NCBI GenBank assembly: GCA_934177485.1
Contig: CAKPPF010000001.1
Coordinates: 1 to 64,000, forward strand
DNA length: 64,000 nucleotides
Reading direction: 5' to 3'
From: an uncultured Clostridia bacterium
GTDB lineage: Bacteria > Bacillota > Clostridia > TANB77 > CAG-508
A program made the translations under genes and the position numbers. Position 1 is the first letter of the stretch; every line of letters starts with the position of its first letter. This document shows, piece by piece, positions 44,791 through 54,603 of this stretch. Under the pieces are notes generated by a model. It made no database searches. It was not told the DNA's origin and saw only the letters and a list, made by a program, of their open reading frames with translations.

Positions 44791-46514
44791 TATTTTTCTA
44801 TATATTTTAATAGTTCTTCTTTTATTTGTTTTATTGCATTATCCGCTTCTTCTTCCGTTTTTTCTTTTACACCGATGTAAAATTTAATTTTAGGCTCAGT
44901 TCCAGATGGTCTTACACAACACCAACAATTGTTTTCAAGTTCATAATATAACACATTTGAATTTGGTAATTGTGGCTTCTTCTCATCCTTTGTAAGCATA
45001 TTAATAATTTTTTCTTCTTTATAGTCTCTAAATTCTAAAACTTTATATTTCCATATTTTTAATAATGGATTAGTTCTTAAATTATTTAGTATTTCTTTAA
45101 TTTTTTCTGCTCCGTCTGCCCCTTCTAGTGTTAATGACATAATATCTTCTTTATAATAACCGTATTTTTTATATATATTAAGCATTTGATCCCATAAAGT
45201 TAACCCTTTACTTTTATAATATGCTGCCGCTTCACAAAGCATCATTACTGCTGCAATTGCATCTTTATCTCTAGCATATGTTCCAATTAAGCAACCATAA
45301 CTTTCTTCAAACCCAAATTCATATGTATAATCTTTACTTTCTTCAAATTGTCTTATTTTTTCTCCTATGTATTTAAAACCTGTTAATACCTCGAATACTT
45401 TTAAATTATATTCTTTTCCAATAGCTTTTGATAAATCTGTAGAAACAATTGATGTAATTAATGCTCCATTGCTATGTAGAATTCCCTTTTCTTTTCTTTG
45501 AGATAATATATATTCTGCAATAAGCATGCCACTCATATTTCCTGTAAATGACATATATTTACCAGTTTTAGAATCTTTTGCATATACACCTAATCTATCT
45601 GCATCTGGATCTGTTGCTAAAACTATATCAGCATTTTTATTTTGGGCTAACTCTAAAGCAAGTCTAAATGCATTTTTATCTTCCGGATTTGGATAATCTA
45701 CAGTTGGAAAGTCGCCATCTGGCTCTTCTTGTTCAGAAACAGTATATACATTTTTAAATCCAATTTCCTTTAAAATTCTTTGTACAGGTTTTCTTCCTGT
45801 TCCATGTAAAGGAGTATAAACAATTTTTAAATCTTTTTGTTCTTTAATTATATTTGGATTCAAGCTTAGTTTTTTTAGCTCTTCAATGTAACAATCATCT
45901 ACTTCTTTTCCAATAATATTATATAATCCTTTTTTTATTGCTTCATCTTTATTTATAATTTTAGCATCTTCATATTTTTCAATTTTATTAACTTCATTAA
46001 TTATTCCCTTATCATGAGGTGGAACAACTTGCGCACCATCATCCCAATAAACTTTATAGCCATTATATTTAGAAGGATTATGGCTTGCTGTTATCATAAC
46101 ACCAGCTATACAGCCTAATTTTCTAACAGTATAAGATAACTCTGGAACAGGCCTTAAACTTTCAAACACATATGTTTTTATTCCATTTGCATTCAAACAG
46201 TTTGCTGTGATCTCACTAAACTCTTTGGACATATGTCTTGAATCGTATGCTATTGCTACCCCTTTATTTTGTCCATTATTTTTTATTATATAATTTGCTA
46301 ATCCCTGAGTTGCTTTTGAAACTGTATATTTGTTCATTCTATTAGTTCCTGCACCAATAATTCCTCTAAGTCCAGCAGTTCCAAATTCAAGATTTTTATA
46401 AAATCTATCTTCAATTTCTTTTTTATTATCTTTAATTTTAATTAATTCTTTTTTTGTGTCTTCATCAATAAAATTACTTTCAATCCATCTTGTATATTCA
46501 TCGAAATAATTCAT
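44790..46514 (-). CDS. Phosphoglucomutase/phosphomannomutase
   Basis: From ATG 46514 (GGAGG six bases before) the enzyme has 574 residues. It moves phosphate between C1 and C6 of glucose or mannose phosphate. The active-site phosphoserine is in ITASHNPSKYNG (Ser144), metal-binding DPDADR lies in the second domain, and the sugar-binding loop and phosphate-binding RPSGTEPK are near the C-terminus. The longer frame from 46532 lacks a site. With the UDP-sugar pyrophosphorylase upstream (minus strand), it suggests a glucose-1-phosphate to UDP-sugar module, perhaps feeding the glucan synthase. Confidence 0.93.
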   Translation of the reverse strand: MNYFDEYTRWIESNFIDEDTKKELIKIKDNKKEIEDRFYKNLEFGTAGLRGIIGAGTNRMNKYTVSKATQGLANYIIKNNGQNKGVAIAYDSRHMSKEFSEITANCLNANGIKTYVFESLRPVPELSYTVRKLGCIAGVMITASHNPSKYNGYKVYWDDGAQVVPPHDKGIINEVNKIEKYEDAKIINKDEAIKKGLYNIIGKEVDDCYIEELKKLSLNPNIIKEQKDLKIVYTPLHGTGRKPVQRILKEIGFKNVYTVSEQEEPDGDFPTVDYPNPEDKNAFRLALELAQNKNADIVLATDPDADRLGVYAKDSKTGKYMSFTGNMSGMLIAEYILSQRKEKGILHSNGALITSIVSTDLSKAIGKEYNLKVFEVLTGFKYIGEKIRQFEESKDYTYEFGFEESYGCLIGTYARDKDAIAAVMMLCEAAAYYKSKGLTLWDQMLNIYKKYGYYKEDIMSLTLEGADGAEKIKEILNNLRTNPLLKIWKYKVLEFRDYKEEKIINMLTKDEKKPQLPNSNVLYYELENNCWCCVRPSGTEPKIKFYIGVKEKTEEEADNAIKQIKEELLKYIEK

Positions 46515-46544
46515 GTAAAACCTCCAAATCACTTATTAATTTAG

Positions 46545-46608
46545 AAAGAGGTTAAAGATTAGATGATTAAATATATTATTTTCTAATCTCTAAACTTTTA
46601 ACCTCTTT
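46545..46608 (-). terminator. Long interrupted hairpin between the pyrophosphorylase and mutase genes
   Basis: AAAGAGGTTAAA (46545-46556) pairs with TTTAACCTCTTT (46597-46608), and inside it GATTAGA (46557-46563) with TCTAATC (46582-46588). The T-run on the minus strand is weak (CTCTTTCTAAATT), so it may reduce rather than block readthrough into the mutase gene. Confidence 0.5.
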
Positions 46609-46609
46609 T

Positions 46610-47878
46610 TTAGCATACTAATCCTTTTCTTTTTCTTTCTTGATAATCCATATATAATTGTCTTGCAGTATTTGGACTATCTTCACCGTCTGCATTCTTT
46701 AGTGGTGCAAATTCATCTTCTCTTTTAACTCTTAATACAGACATATCATCTAAGCTTTCAAATGCGTCAAAAATAAATGCTTCATATTTATATGCATTTG
46801 GCTTTTCTGGAACAACTATTTCCCCATTATCGTCCATATATTTTGCTTTTTTAAATGCTTTATGATATGGTAATTTATTTTTTGCAATATTTTCTAATGC
46901 TTTAATATTAAATAAATTCGTTAATATATGTGATTCACCATATATTAGTTCTCCATCCTCATTTTTGGCATTAGCCATCTCATCTGTTATTTCTGTGTAT
47001 TCAATAACATATGGTTTTCCATTTCTTTTGCAAAAAACTCCAACATTTTCATCTGGACTTCTTTTAACAACAGACTTTCCTGTTGCAAGATTTCCTTCAG
47101 ATACAGCAAGTCCTACTGCAATCGGATCAACCAAGCCTGCTAAAACGTTATCTACACCAGATATAAAAATCCACTCTATTCCTCTTTTTTTCATATCCTC
47201 TAAATAACCATTTTTTACTAATGATTCAAACACACCACCATGTCCATCTGCTGCAAGCTTTATAAGTCCTGTTTCGTCAAGCATTAGTTTTCCATCTGTA
47301 TTTAGCATTGGTAATTCGCCTTGTTTAAAGAATTTTATATCTTCATAAGGTAATCCAAAGAAATCATTTTTTTCGAAAAACTTTTCTGTTGCATCGTTAT
47401 TTTCTCTACTTGTCATAATATACCATGGAATTGTTGTATCGAACTTATTTTTTGCATCTTTAATTGTATCAGATAATGCTTCAAATAAAGATTTATCAAC
47501 TCCTCCACCTATTTTGAAAGTACCTTTTGGTGCAACATAACCCAATCTAGTTCCTTGACCTCCTGCCATAGTTACTACCGCATACTTTCCATCTTTAATA
47601 ATTTTACTTCCAATATTATAATACTTTTCATATTCTTCTTTAGATAATTTAGATTTATCAACAAAATTGATACTACTTATTTCTCCATCAATTTTTTTTA
47701 CGGATTTATGAGTTATATCAAAAAGTTCTCTAATTTGATCAAAATCAATATTTTTAATTTGATTAATTAATCTTTCTTTTTTCTCATCACTTAAATATTT
47801 GTATCTATTTAAAACTTGTTCTTGTCCATATTTTTGAAGTTTCTTTTGTGCTTCTTCATATTCTATATCTTTTACCAT
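46610..47878 (-). CDS. UDP-sugar pyrophosphorylase, eukaryote-like UDPGP family
   Basis: A 422-residue protein of the UDPGP superfamily (UAP1/AGX or UGP2-like). The catalytic MAGGQGTRLGYVAPKGTF nucleotide-binding loop and a GHGG motif near the middle fit UDP-N-acetylglucosamine or UDP-glucose pyrophosphorylases. In bacteria the common enzymes are GalU or GlmU, so this type is notable in a clostridium. It would form UDP-sugars for cell-wall or glucan synthesis. It starts 67 bases upstream of the mutase gene. Confidence 0.9.
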   Translation of the reverse strand: MVKDIEYEEAQKKLQKYGQEQVLNRYKYLSDEKKERLINQIKNIDFDQIRELFDITHKSVKKIDGEISSINFVDKSKLSKEEYEKYYNIGSKIIKDGKYAVVTMAGGQGTRLGYVAPKGTFKIGGGVDKSLFEALSDTIKDAKNKFDTTIPWYIMTSRENNDATEKFFEKNDFFGLPYEDIKFFKQGELPMLNTDGKLMLDETGLIKLAADGHGGVFESLVKNGYLEDMKKRGIEWIFISGVDNVLAGLVDPIAVGLAVSEGNLATGKSVVKRSPDENVGVFCKRNGKPYVIEYTEITDEMANAKNEDGELIYGESHILTNLFNIKALENIAKNKLPYHKAFKKAKYMDDNGEIVVPEKPNAYKYEAFIFDAFESLDDMSVLRVKREDEFAPLKNADGEDSPNTARQLYMDYQERKRKGLVC

Positions 47879-47954
47879 AGTTTTTTCCTTTCTTAGTATA
47901 TTTATATCAATGTTTTATTATAATATATCATTTTCAAAAATAAGTCAATATGTG

Positions 47955-48485
47955 TTAATTAGCTTTTAATAGCTCCTCTGTTTCAAATATTTCTTCTATT
48001 CCAGATGTTTTTAAAATATAATCATAAGAATCTTTTATTTTATATATTTTTTTATTTTCCTCAAATGAAAAACAATTTATAACATTTATTTGTATTTCGA
48101 TGTTTTCTAATTCTTCAATATTGTTTTTAAACCATAAATCAATTGCCTTGTTTACCTTTTGAACAAATAAATTTCTTCCTAACACAATTATATCTATATT
48201 ATTCTTTTCTTTAATATCTTGTTTAAGTACTTCAAAATTATTTCTAATTTTTTTTATGTTTGTATTGCTCCAATCAATTTGCCTAATTCTTTCTTTTATT
48301 TCTGAATTTAGCCCAATATTATTTATTATTTTTTCTATGTTTTCTTCTTCATTTTTTTCTAAGATTGTTTTTATTGTAGTATTATTATTTATTTCTTTTT
48401 CTATAAATGGAAATACCATAGTTGCAAAATGAAGATCATCTGCATATATACTACAAGTTTTTCTTAACTGAATTTTTCTTGCCAT
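47955..48485 (-). CDS. Uncharacterised protein, 176 residues
   Basis: I do not recognise this protein. It is rich in charged residues and helices, has no membrane segment or signal peptide, and begins MARKIQLRKTCSIYADDLHF after GGAGG. It is monocistronic on the minus strand, divergent from spoIIR. Its proximity to sporulation and envelope genes is not enough to assign a role. Confidence 0.6.
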   Translation of the reverse strand: MARKIQLRKTCSIYADDLHFATMVFPFIEKEINNNTTIKTILEKNEEENIEKIINNIGLNSEIKERIRQIDWSNTNIKKIRNNFEVLKQDIKEKNNIDIIVLGRNLFVQKVNKAIDLWFKNNIEELENIEIQINVINCFSFEENKKIYKIKDSYDYILKTSGIEEIFETEELLKAN

Positions 48486-48694
48486 AGAAACATTCCTCCA
48501 AATTCAAATTTTGTTTACTGGTAAATTTTACCATTTATTTTGTTTTCTGTCAAGCCTATTTCCGTAGGTTTCGTGCACTTTTATTCGACATGTAAAATTA
48601 TTTTATTACCATTTTTTTTAATAAAAAGTATATTATTAATTTTTTTGTAAATACTTTTATTAAATAACAATTTCTTCTTTTTTTGGAGGTTTTA

Positions 48695-49336
48695 ATGAAA
48701 ATTTGCAAAAGAATACTTATTATCTTAATTTTATTTTTATCATATATATTCACGTCCTTGTTTTTCTATTCTGACGCAGTAACAAATAATATATCGAAAA
48801 ATGTTTTTAGGTTACATGTTATTGCTAATAGTAATTCTGAAGAAGATCAGGACTTAAAATATAAAGTTCGTGATGAACTAATAAAATATATGAAATCTAT
48901 ATCTTCAAACATTTCTACAAAAGATGAAGCTTTAACTTTGGTAAATAATAATCTAGATACATTTCAAGCAATTGCATCTAATGTAATAATAGAAAACGGA
49001 TTTGATTATCCTGTAAAAATTGAAGTGGGAAATTTTGATTTTCCAACTAAAACATATGGAGATATTTCTCTTCCTGCTGGATTTTATGATGCATTAAAAG
49101 TTGAAATTGGAGAAGCTCAAGGTAGAAATTGGTGGTGTGTAATGTTTCCATCTTTGTGTTTTGTAGATGTTTCTAATGGAATTGTGCCAGAAGAATCTAA
49201 AGAAAATTTACAATCAAATTTAGATTATGAAGATTATAACTTAATATCTTCTGATGAGGCTGAATATAAAATAAAATTTAAATTAGTTGAAATTTTAGAA
49301 AATGCTAAAATTATTATAGCAAACAAATCAACATAA
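48695..49336 (+). CDS. spoIIR: Stage II sporulation protein R, SpoIIR
   Basis: A 213-residue secreted protein from ATG 48695 (GGAGG before). It has a signal anchor (about 5-25) and the SpoIIR signature RLHVIANSNSEEDQDLKYKVRD followed by AQGRNWWCVMFPSLCFVD. In spore formers it is made in the forespore under sigma-F and activates SpoIIGA to process pro-sigma-E in the mother cell. The TTG at 48683 opens the same frame but overlaps the ribosome site. It confirms a sporulation pathway together with spoIIE. Confidence 0.95.
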   Translation: MKICKRILIILILFLSYIFTSLFFYSDAVTNNISKNVFRLHVIANSNSEEDQDLKYKVRDELIKYMKSISSNISTKDEALTLVNNNLDTFQAIASNVIIENGFDYPVKIEVGNFDFPTKTYGDISLPAGFYDALKVEIGEAQGRNWWCVMFPSLCFVDVSNGIVPEESKENLQSNLDYEDYNLISSDEAEYKIKFKLVEILENAKIIIANKST

Positions 49337-49448
49337 ATGAGAAATTTTCTACTATAGAAAAAATAGTTGTTTTTTTATTTCTTTTATGTTATATTGTGGT
49401 AGGGTGTTTTAATATTACACTCTATTTACTTTAATTGGGGGTTATACT

Positions 49449-50711
49449 TTGGATAAGTTAGTAATAAATGGAAAAACACATTTAAAGGGAGATGTAACAA
49501 TTAGTGGAGCAAAAAATGCGGCAGTAGCAATACTTCCAGCAACATTATTAATAGATGGAATTTGCACAATAGATAATCTTCCTAATATTAGTGATGTAAA
49601 AATATATTGTGATATACTTCAAGATTTAGGAGCAAAAATTTCATGGGTTAATGAACATGAAATAACTATAGATACCAGAAACATAAATAGTTATGATTCA
49701 CCATTAGAAAAAACTAGCAAATTTAGAGCTTCTTATTATCTAATTGGTTCTTTACTTGGAAGATTTGGTCATGCGCAAGTTGGTATGCCTGGAGGATGTA
49801 ACTTAGGTGCTAGGCCTATAGATCAACATATAAAAGGCTTTGAAGCCTTAGGAGCAACTGTTGATGTATCTCAAGGAAAAATAACTGCTACTGCAGAAGA
49901 TTTAATAGGCACATCAGTATATTTAGATACTGTTTCAGTTGGAGCAACTATTAACGTAATGCTTGCTGCTGTTTTAGCAGAAGGTACTACAATTATAGAC
50001 AACGTTGCAAAAGAACCTCATGTTGTTGATGTTGCAAACTTTTTAAATACAATGGGTGCAGATATACGTGGTGCCGGAACAGACGTTATAAAAGTAAATG
50101 GTGTTAAAAAATTACACGGTGATGCTACATATTCAATTGTTCCAGACCAAATAGAAGCGGGAACCTTTATGCTTGCAGCTGTTGCAACTAGAGGAGATAT
50201 AACTATAAAAAATTGTATAACAAAACACTTAGAGCCTTTAACTGCAAAAATAATTGAAATGGGCGCAGAAGTTGATGATTTAGATGGAGATAATATTCGT
50301 GTTTGGTGTAATACTAGACCTAAAAAAGTTAATATAAAGACTCTACCTTACCCTGGTTTTCCAACTGATTTACAACCACAAATGGGTGTTGCACTTTCAA
50401 CAGCAAATGGTACAAGTATAATAAACGAAAATATTTGGGAGTCAAGATTTCAATATACAGAAGAATTAAATAAAATGGGTGCAAAAATTTCTGCTCATGG
50501 AAAAACTGCTGTTTTTGACGGTGTTGAAAATCTTGTAGGAGCTCCTGTGTATGCTTCAGATTTAAGAGCAGGAGCAGCATTAATAATTGCAGGAATCTGC
50601 GCAGAAGGCACTACAGAAGTATATAATATACATCATATAGATAGAGGTTATGAAAATATAGAAGAAAAATTTAGAAAATTAGGTGCCAAAATAGAAAGAG
50701 TCGAAGAATAA
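49449..50711 (+). CDS. murA: UDP-N-acetylglucosamine 1-carboxyvinyltransferase MurA
   Basis: A 420-residue EPSP-synthase-fold enzyme that adds enolpyruvate to UDP-GlcNAc, the first step of peptidoglycan synthesis. The active site PGGCNLGARPIDQH carries Cys117, the residue that fosfomycin alkylates. The start is TTG 49449 behind GGGGG. The next gene begins immediately after its stop (50712), so the two are coupled. Confidence 0.96.
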   Translation: MDKLVINGKTHLKGDVTISGAKNAAVAILPATLLIDGICTIDNLPNISDVKIYCDILQDLGAKISWVNEHEITIDTRNINSYDSPLEKTSKFRASYYLIGSLLGRFGHAQVGMPGGCNLGARPIDQHIKGFEALGATVDVSQGKITATAEDLIGTSVYLDTVSVGATINVMLAAVLAEGTTIIDNVAKEPHVVDVANFLNTMGADIRGAGTDVIKVNGVKKLHGDATYSIVPDQIEAGTFMLAAVATRGDITIKNCITKHLEPLTAKIIEMGAEVDDLDGDNIRVWCNTRPKKVNIKTLPYPGFPTDLQPQMGVALSTANGTSIINENIWESRFQYTEELNKMGAKISAHGKTAVFDGVENLVGAPVYASDLRAGAALIIAGICAEGTTEVYNIHHIDRGYENIEEKFRKLGAKIERVEE

Positions 50712-51503
50712 ATGTTAAAATTTTGTAGTTTATATAGTGGAAGCTCAGGAAATAGCTTTTTAGTTCAGTCTGAAAATATAAATATTTTAGTAGATGCAGG
50801 AGTCAGCGGAAAAAAGATCGTTGAAGCTCTTGCTTCTCTTAATGTTGGAATAGAAAATATCTCCGGCATATTAATAACTCATGAGCATACAGATCATACA
50901 CAAGCAATAACAACTATTTCAAAAAAATATAATATTCCAATATATGCAAATAAGAAAACTTGGGAAGCAATGCCAGAAAAAAAAGCAAAAATTTCCAATG
51001 AAAATATTCGTTATTTTACTAATAACAAAGTCTTTTCACTAAATGATTTAAATATACTTCCTTTTGGCATTCCGCATGATGCTGCAGATCCTTGTGGTTT
51101 TAGTATTTCAGATAATATCTCACAAATAAGCATAGCAACAGATATAGGACATATTACAAACACTATTTTAAATAATATGAAAAACAGTAAATTTATTTTG
51201 TTAGAATCAAATTATGAGCCAGATGTTTTAAAGTGTAGTTCATATCCTTACAAATTAAAGGAAAGAATTTCTAGCCCAATGGGGCATTTGTCAAATATAG
51301 ATGCCGGAAAAACAATTTCATACCTTTCAAATTATGGAAAAAAAAATATAATGTTAGGGCATTTAAGTAGAGAAAATAATTTTCCTGAACTAGCATATAA
51401 CAGTGTTTTAGAAGAAATGAAAAACAATAATTGTATTATGAAAAACATAACATTAGAGGTAGCTGATAGATTTACCCCTAGTAAATTTTACGAAATATGT
51501 TAG
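50712..51503 (+). CDS. MBL-fold metallohydrolase, WalJ/YycJ-like
   Basis: A 263-residue metallo-beta-lactamase fold protein with the metal motif THEHTDHTQ and further His in GIPHDAADP and GHLS. Close relatives (YycJ/WalJ) lie in the walRK operon of Bacillus, where they affect cell-division coordination and DNA repair. Here it starts directly after the murA stop and precedes rlmH by nine bases, with no RBS gap before ATG 50712. Confidence 0.88.
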   Translation: MLKFCSLYSGSSGNSFLVQSENINILVDAGVSGKKIVEALASLNVGIENISGILITHEHTDHTQAITTISKKYNIPIYANKKTWEAMPEKKAKISNENIRYFTNNKVFSLNDLNILPFGIPHDAADPCGFSISDNISQISIATDIGHITNTILNNMKNSKFILLESNYEPDVLKCSSYPYKLKERISSPMGHLSNIDAGKTISYLSNYGKKNIMLGHLSRENNFPELAYNSVLEEMKNNNCIMKNITLEVADRFTPSKFYEIC

Positions 51504-51512
51504 GAGGTTTAT

Positions 51513-51995
51513 ATGCTAAATATTTCAATTATATGTATTGGTAAAATTAAAGAAAACTATTTAAAAGATGCTATAAATGAATACTCAAAAAGACTTAGTA
51601 AATTTTGCAATTTAAAAATTACAGAGCTTCAGGATGAAAAACTACCTACAAAAATAAATGGTAGTATTATAAACGAAATAAAAAATAAAGAATGTGATAA
51701 AATAATTGATGCTATAAAAAAAGATTCTTATGTAATATGCTTAGATTTAAAAGGAAAAGAATATTCATCTGAAGATTTTTCTAAAAAAATTGAAAACATT
51801 GCTTTAAACTTTAACAGTTCTATAACATTTATAATTGGTGGAACTTTAGGCTTAAATGAAAAAGTATTATCCCTTGCAAGCGAAAAAATATGCTTTTCAA
51901 AAATGACATTTCCGCATCAATTAATAAGAGTATTTTTATTAGAACAACTATTTAGGGCCTTTAAAATATCTAACAACGAAACATATCATTGGTAA
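51513..51995 (+). CDS. rlmH: 23S rRNA pseudouridine-1915 N3-methyltransferase RlmH
   Basis: A 160-residue SPOUT methyltransferase. RlmH modifies position 1915 in helix 69 of 23S rRNA. The SAM-binding knot motif FIIGGTLGLNEKV and the C-terminal LLEQLFRAFKISNNETYHW fit the family; most members end in YHK or YHR, and here YHW. A GGAGG site precedes ATG 51513. It ends the murA-MBL-rlmH operon ahead of a terminator shared with the tRNA-Lys gene. Confidence 0.95.
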   Translation: MLNISIICIGKIKENYLKDAINEYSKRLSKFCNLKITELQDEKLPTKINGSIINEIKNKECDKIIDAIKKDSYVICLDLKGKEYSSEDFSKKIENIALNFNSSITFIIGGTLGLNEKVLSLASEKICFSKMTFPHQLIRVFLLEQLFRAFKISNNETYHW

Positions 51996-52111
51996 AAAGA
52001 TATAATAAATACATAACTTTTAATAAGTTTTATTTGATAAAATCAATTTATCTATGTATAATAAATATAGGAAATGAAAAACCACAAATGTGGTTGCCAC
52101 GAATATGTATA

Positions 52112-52151
52112 AAAAAACACATCAAACCGATAAGTTACAGATGTGTTTTTT
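52112..52151. terminator. Terminator after rlmH and tRNA-Lys
   Basis: AAAAAACACATC (52112-52123) pairs with GATGTGTTTTTT (52140-52151). The plus strand has a T-run at the end and the minus strand T-run is at the other arm, so it can serve both convergent units. Confidence 0.8.
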
Positions 52152-52226
52152 GGTGCGTCATCGGGGGATCGAACCCCGGACCTTCGGATTAAGAGTCCGC
52201 TGCTCTACCAGCTGAGCTAATAACGC
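52151..52226 (-). tRNA. tRNA-Lys (anticodon CTT), CCA encoded
   Basis: A 76-base minus-strand cloverleaf: acceptor GCGTTAT/ATGACGC with discriminator A and genomic CCA, D arm GCTCAGCTGGTAGAGC, anticodon loop CTCTTAA, T arm CCGGGGTTCGATCCCCC. The anticodon CTT decodes AAG. The last anticodon-stem pair has a mismatch, which does not change the call. Confidence 0.9.
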
Positions 52227-52284
52227 ATTTTAAATACTTTTTTATTATACTCTTTATATATATATTTGTCAACCATAATAGAAC

Positions 52285-52400
52285 AAATAAGAAAAGTGGC
52301 TTCGCCACATGTGCATTTTGCTTCGCAAACATGCACTGTCTAAGGTAACTTAACCTTGTTATATACGTAAAAATCTTCGATTTTTCCTATATAATAAGAA
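52285..52400 (+). repeat. Dispersed hairpin repeat, copy B
   Basis: Copy B starts AAATAAGAAAAGTGGCTTCG and matches copy A (34632-34743) at about 92 percent by eye over 112 bases. Compensated changes preserve hairpins: CCACATG versus CCATATG, GCTTCGCAAACATGC versus GCTTTGCAAATATGC, and AAAATCTTCGATTTTT versus AAAATTTTCAATTTTT. Downstream, 52428-52448 carries a separate GGGCAG/CTGCCC hairpin. Confidence 0.75.
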
Positions 52401-52497
52401 AAATTGAAATTTTATCCTATGTAATTTGGGCAGACACAAGGCCTGCCCATACTTTTTTAATTTCATTTCTTACATAAATTTTATATACAATATTTTT

Positions 52498-54288
52498 TTA
52501 TTTTTTAGTTCCAATTTGAATTATTCTATTCATTGGTTTATATGTATCCTTTGATAATACCGTTTTAGAAATAGTTTTACCATTACGTTTAATAATTTTA
52601 TATGCTATACTTTTTTGCCCATTACATCCTTTTTGAATTATTTTTTCTGTACCTTCTTGAAGTGAACTTGTTTTTTCATATACTACCGAAAATGGTGTTG
52701 TACCAAGAACTGTGCTTGTTAATACAATCTCATCTTCTTCTCCTTCTTTTATTCCTAAAATAGAAATACTAACAACTCCATTCTTTGCATTTGCAGAAAT
52801 CTTAATTGGATATTTTCTTGAATTTTTAAATTTAAAATCTTTTCCTCCATATGCTACTGTAGCATCTCTTCCAGCAGGCACATATGATACAGGATAAGAG
52901 TGATTATATCTTTCAACGATTTCTAAATTTGCATATAAAACTGCATTATACAAAGTAGTTGAAACTTGGCAAATTCCTCCTCCATATGCTTGAACTACTT
53001 TTCCTCCAACATATGCTCCTCCTTGCTTGTATCCTTTTTCTTTAGTTGTATTTCCTAATGTTCCATTATAAGAGAAAACTTCTCCTGGTAGTAATACTAT
53101 ATCATTTATTGTTTTTGAAGCTAACGCAATATTGCTTGCTCTATTTTTATTTCCGGCATCATAAATTGTTGTATATTTAGATAGAGTCTGTTTAAATAAT
53201 TTATCTCCTAAGTCTTTTACTTTTGTATCCGCTTCTGTTATTTTAAGTGGTATTTCATATTCAGCCTTATTTTCTTTTAGCAGTTCTTGTGCTTCTTCCA
53301 TTGTTATATCAAAATCAATTCCATCCTCATCTTTATGTAATTCAAATGGCTCCTCAACAATGTATGCATCTTGTGCTTCTTTATATATTTCTTTATATAT
53401 TTTATCTAAATCAATTTTAGCAGTCTCTTTTGTTGCAAGTGGTAAGCTTAATTTATTAGGTTCACCGTTAAATTGTTTCTTTATATTCTCTATAATGTAT
53501 TTCTTAAACTCTTCTTTATCTATTGCCTTTCCCTTAATTCCATTTGTAATTATAAGTTTATCTCCATCGATTTCATAAGTATATTCTTTTATAGCATTTG
53601 GAAGCTCTGCTTGTATATTTTTAATTGTTTCTTCTAATTTTGTTTCATCAATATTAATTTCAAGTTTTAGCTTTGTTTTAAATAAGTTTGTTTTTAATAT
53701 TACATAATTATCAATTAAAATATTTTTCGTTTTTCCTATATTTATTGCATCTATAATTGCATTTCTAGCATTAACTGTTATTCCAATATCATCTGTTTTT
53801 ATTATTGTACTGTACTCACCATCCACGAATTCAATTTCATCGATTAAATTTAATCTATCATTAATCAATTGAGTTGCATTTTCTACTTCTAAATTTGATA
53901 GATTAACATCTTCTATATATACTCCATTTATAATATTGTTATTATCTATATTTAAAATTGCAAAAATTGTAGATATAAATAACAAAAAACATATTATACT
54001 TGTTATAAGTATTATTATCTTTTTAGTCTTCTTTTTTCTTTTTAAAATTTCTTCTACTAATTCTTCTTGTGTTTTCTTTACATGCTTTTCATCTTTTTTA
54101 TTTTCTTCAACTACTTCTTCTTTGGGTTGTTCTTCTTTATTTTCCTCGTTTATAATATCTTCTTCGTTATCTATTTCTTTTATTTCGTCTTTTTCAATTT
54201 CTTCGTTTTTAATTTCTTCGATAACATTTTTTTCAACAAGGTTATCGTTTTCATTATTATTTTCTATTGTTCCGTTATCTTTTTCCAT
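52498..54288 (-). CDS. VanW-family, peptidoglycan-binding-domain membrane protein
   Basis: A 596-residue protein: an acidic Glu/Asn/Lys-rich cytoplasmic tail (1-90), a membrane segment (about 92-115), two repeated PG_binding_4-like domains (about 125-330) and a VanW domain from about 385 (FSYNGTLGNTTKEKGYKQGG, GGGICQVSTTLYNA, YNHSYPVSYVPAGRDATV). The last 80 residues are a G5-like beta tail. Family members are surface proteins probably involved in peptidoglycan interaction; VanW is also found in some vancomycin clusters, but no other van gene is near. The ATG at 54288 is preceded by GGAGAGA. Confidence 0.88.
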   Translation of the reverse strand: MEKDNGTIENNNENDNLVEKNVIEEIKNEEIEKDEIKEIDNEEDIINEENKEEQPKEEVVEENKKDEKHVKKTQEELVEEILKRKKKTKKIIILITSIICFLLFISTIFAILNIDNNNIINGVYIEDVNLSNLEVENATQLINDRLNLIDEIEFVDGEYSTIIKTDDIGITVNARNAIIDAINIGKTKNILIDNYVILKTNLFKTKLKLEINIDETKLEETIKNIQAELPNAIKEYTYEIDGDKLIITNGIKGKAIDKEEFKKYIIENIKKQFNGEPNKLSLPLATKETAKIDLDKIYKEIYKEAQDAYIVEEPFELHKDEDGIDFDITMEEAQELLKENKAEYEIPLKITEADTKVKDLGDKLFKQTLSKYTTIYDAGNKNRASNIALASKTINDIVLLPGEVFSYNGTLGNTTKEKGYKQGGAYVGGKVVQAYGGGICQVSTTLYNAVLYANLEIVERYNHSYPVSYVPAGRDATVAYGGKDFKFKNSRKYPIKISANAKNGVVSISILGIKEGEEDEIVLTSTVLGTTPFSVVYEKTSSLQEGTEKIIQKGCNGQKSIAYKIIKRNGKTISKTVLSKDTYKPMNRIIQIGTKK

Positions 54289-54405
54289 AATATCTCTCCA
54301 GTTTATTTTTATTCAACAAAATATTATCATAAAGAATAAAACTTTACAACAAAAATTTGATTTATTAATTAGTTAATATTATGTTTTTTTAATGCTTTAT
54401 ATAAC

Positions 54406-54603
54406 TCAATTAGAAAAAAATATTTCTTGCACACTTTTCCCTAAAACAATAGCAATATTTTCCATAACTTCTTTTGAGGGATTATCTCTAGTTCCTTTTT
54501 CTAAATGGCATAAATATCCTATAGAAATCCCACATCTATCAGCTAATTCTTTCATTGTTAGTTGTCTTCTGATTCTATTTTCTCTTATATTGTTTTTAGA
54601 CAT
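54406..54603 (-). CDS. Small XRE-family transcriptional regulator
   Basis: A 65-residue helix-turn-helix protein (RRQLTMKELADRCGISIGYLCHLEKGTRDN), so nearly all of it is the DNA-binding domain. It is divergently transcribed from the XRE-S24 protein with 164 bases between them, an arrangement like phage lysogeny switches, though no phage genes are nearby. A GAGGTG ribosome site precedes ATG 54603. Target unknown. Confidence 0.8.
   Translation of the reverse strand: MSKNNIRENRIRRQLTMKELADRCGISIGYLCHLEKGTRDNPSKEVMENIAIVLGKSVQEIFFSN

Noticed and set aside
52498..54288. Vancomycin-resistance function from the VanW domain
   Set aside because: No vanH, vanA/B, vanX or vanRS gene is near; VanW domains occur widely in clostridial surface proteins.
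54067..54339. Plus-strand open frame rich in Phe and Ile
   Set aside because: It is antisense to the Glu-rich N-terminus of the VanW-family protein; Glu codons read backwards give Phe. There is no ribosome site.
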